Source: Gammaproteobacteria bacterium
GTDB lineage: Bacteria; Pseudomonadota; Gammaproteobacteria; Pseudomonadales; M0112
Assembly: GCA_006227085.1 (NCBI GenBank)
Contig: SBFY01000126.1
Span: 1 to 14,755, forward strand
DNA length: 14,755 nt
Direction: 5' to 3'
This document shows, one piece after another, positions 14,544 through 14,755 of the stretch. Below the pieces are notes generated by a model that was not told where the DNA came from, made no database searches, and was given only the letters and a program-made list of their open reading frames with translations. Position numbers and translations under genes: made by a program. Positions within the stretch are counted from its first letter, which is position 1, and each line of letters starts with the position of its first letter.

Positions 14544-14755
14544 ATGCCAGCAACCCGCCCCGAATGGAACAGCCAGACCCTCGACAATGCGCTGGTGATT
14601 GCCTTTACCGGCGAATGGACCAGCGCCCACCCGCGGCCGGCGATGGAGCGGCTGGCCACTGAGCTGCAGGCGACGACCACGGCCACCATCTCCATCGATA
14701 CCAGCGGGCTGGCCGACTGGGATTCGGTACTGGCCAGTACCTTGCTGACCATCAA
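14544..14755 (+). CDS. partial CDS: N-terminus of a probable STAS-domain MlaE-type ABC transporter permease
   Basis: An open frame of 70 codons runs without a stop off the right edge of the window. The N-terminus reads MPATRPEWNSQTLDNALVIA, then FTGEW at 21-25 and SIDTSGLADWDSVLAST at about 49-65. The pattern of a short beta strand, a GxW turn and a D-(T/A)-SGL-xxWDS motif is typical of the N-terminal STAS domain found on MlaE-family lipid ABC permeases in many proteobacteria, which help keep outer-membrane lipid asymmetry. The permease helices would lie beyond the window, so the assignment rests on the STAS part only. ATG 14544 is used; an in-frame GTG lies six bases upstream. GGA (14532-14534) is a weak ribosome-binding site. 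The gene has high GC, unlike the GT-C gene divergent from it. Confidence 0.6.
   Translation, partial: MPATRPEWNSQTLDNALVIAFTGEWTSAHPRPAMERLATELQATTTATISIDTSGLADWDSVLASTLLTI

Noticed and set aside
14510..14755. - strand open frame at the right edge
   Set aside because: The + strand frame from 14544 has a STAS-like motif and a candidate promoter; the - frame product is a low-complexity Ser/Val sequence.

Overview
The window reads as chromosomal DNA from a Gram-negative bacterium, most likely a proteobacterium and plausibly a gammaproteobacterium. The clues are an OxyR-type LysR regulator with its redox cysteines, an MscS channel, the start of a probable STAS-MlaE lipid-transport permease (an outer-membrane lipid system), and moderately high GC in most genes. 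A nitroreductase of the deazaflavin (Ddn) family and a 3-ketosteroid-dehydrogenase-like flavoprotein suggest a versatile, possibly steroid-using or marine lineage. No species can be named from the sequence alone.

Layout: four genes run on the + strand from 30 to 4808. They are a Ddn-like oxidoreductase, an unusual GT2 glycosyltransferase fused to a radical SAM domain with a C-terminal auxiliary-cluster domain, an MscS channel closed by a strong hairpin terminator (3774-3800), and oxyR. Five genes then run on the - strand from 14280 down to 4805. In transcription order these are a GT-C-type membrane glycosyltransferase with its own terminator (12550-12569), a KstD-like flavoprotein, and a tight trio of Na/Pi symporter, P-type ATPase and biotin-dependent carboxyltransferase subunit. 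A last + strand gene begins at 14544 and runs off the window. Almost everything is coding. The longest non-coding stretch, about 260 bases at 14281-14543, holds the control regions of two divergent genes. No tRNA, rRNA, CRISPR, insertion sequence or long repeat was seen.

How the genes may work together: the symporter, ATPase and carboxyltransferase genes are separated by only 23 and 25 bases and are probably co-transcribed, which suggests a link between ion/phosphate transport and an acyl-CoA carboxylation or decarboxylation step. oxyR ends tail to tail with, and slightly overlaps, that trio. The GT2-radical SAM fusion is the least conventional protein here. The GT-C gene is much more AT-rich than its neighbours and looks horizontally acquired. 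No complete pathway is contained in the window.
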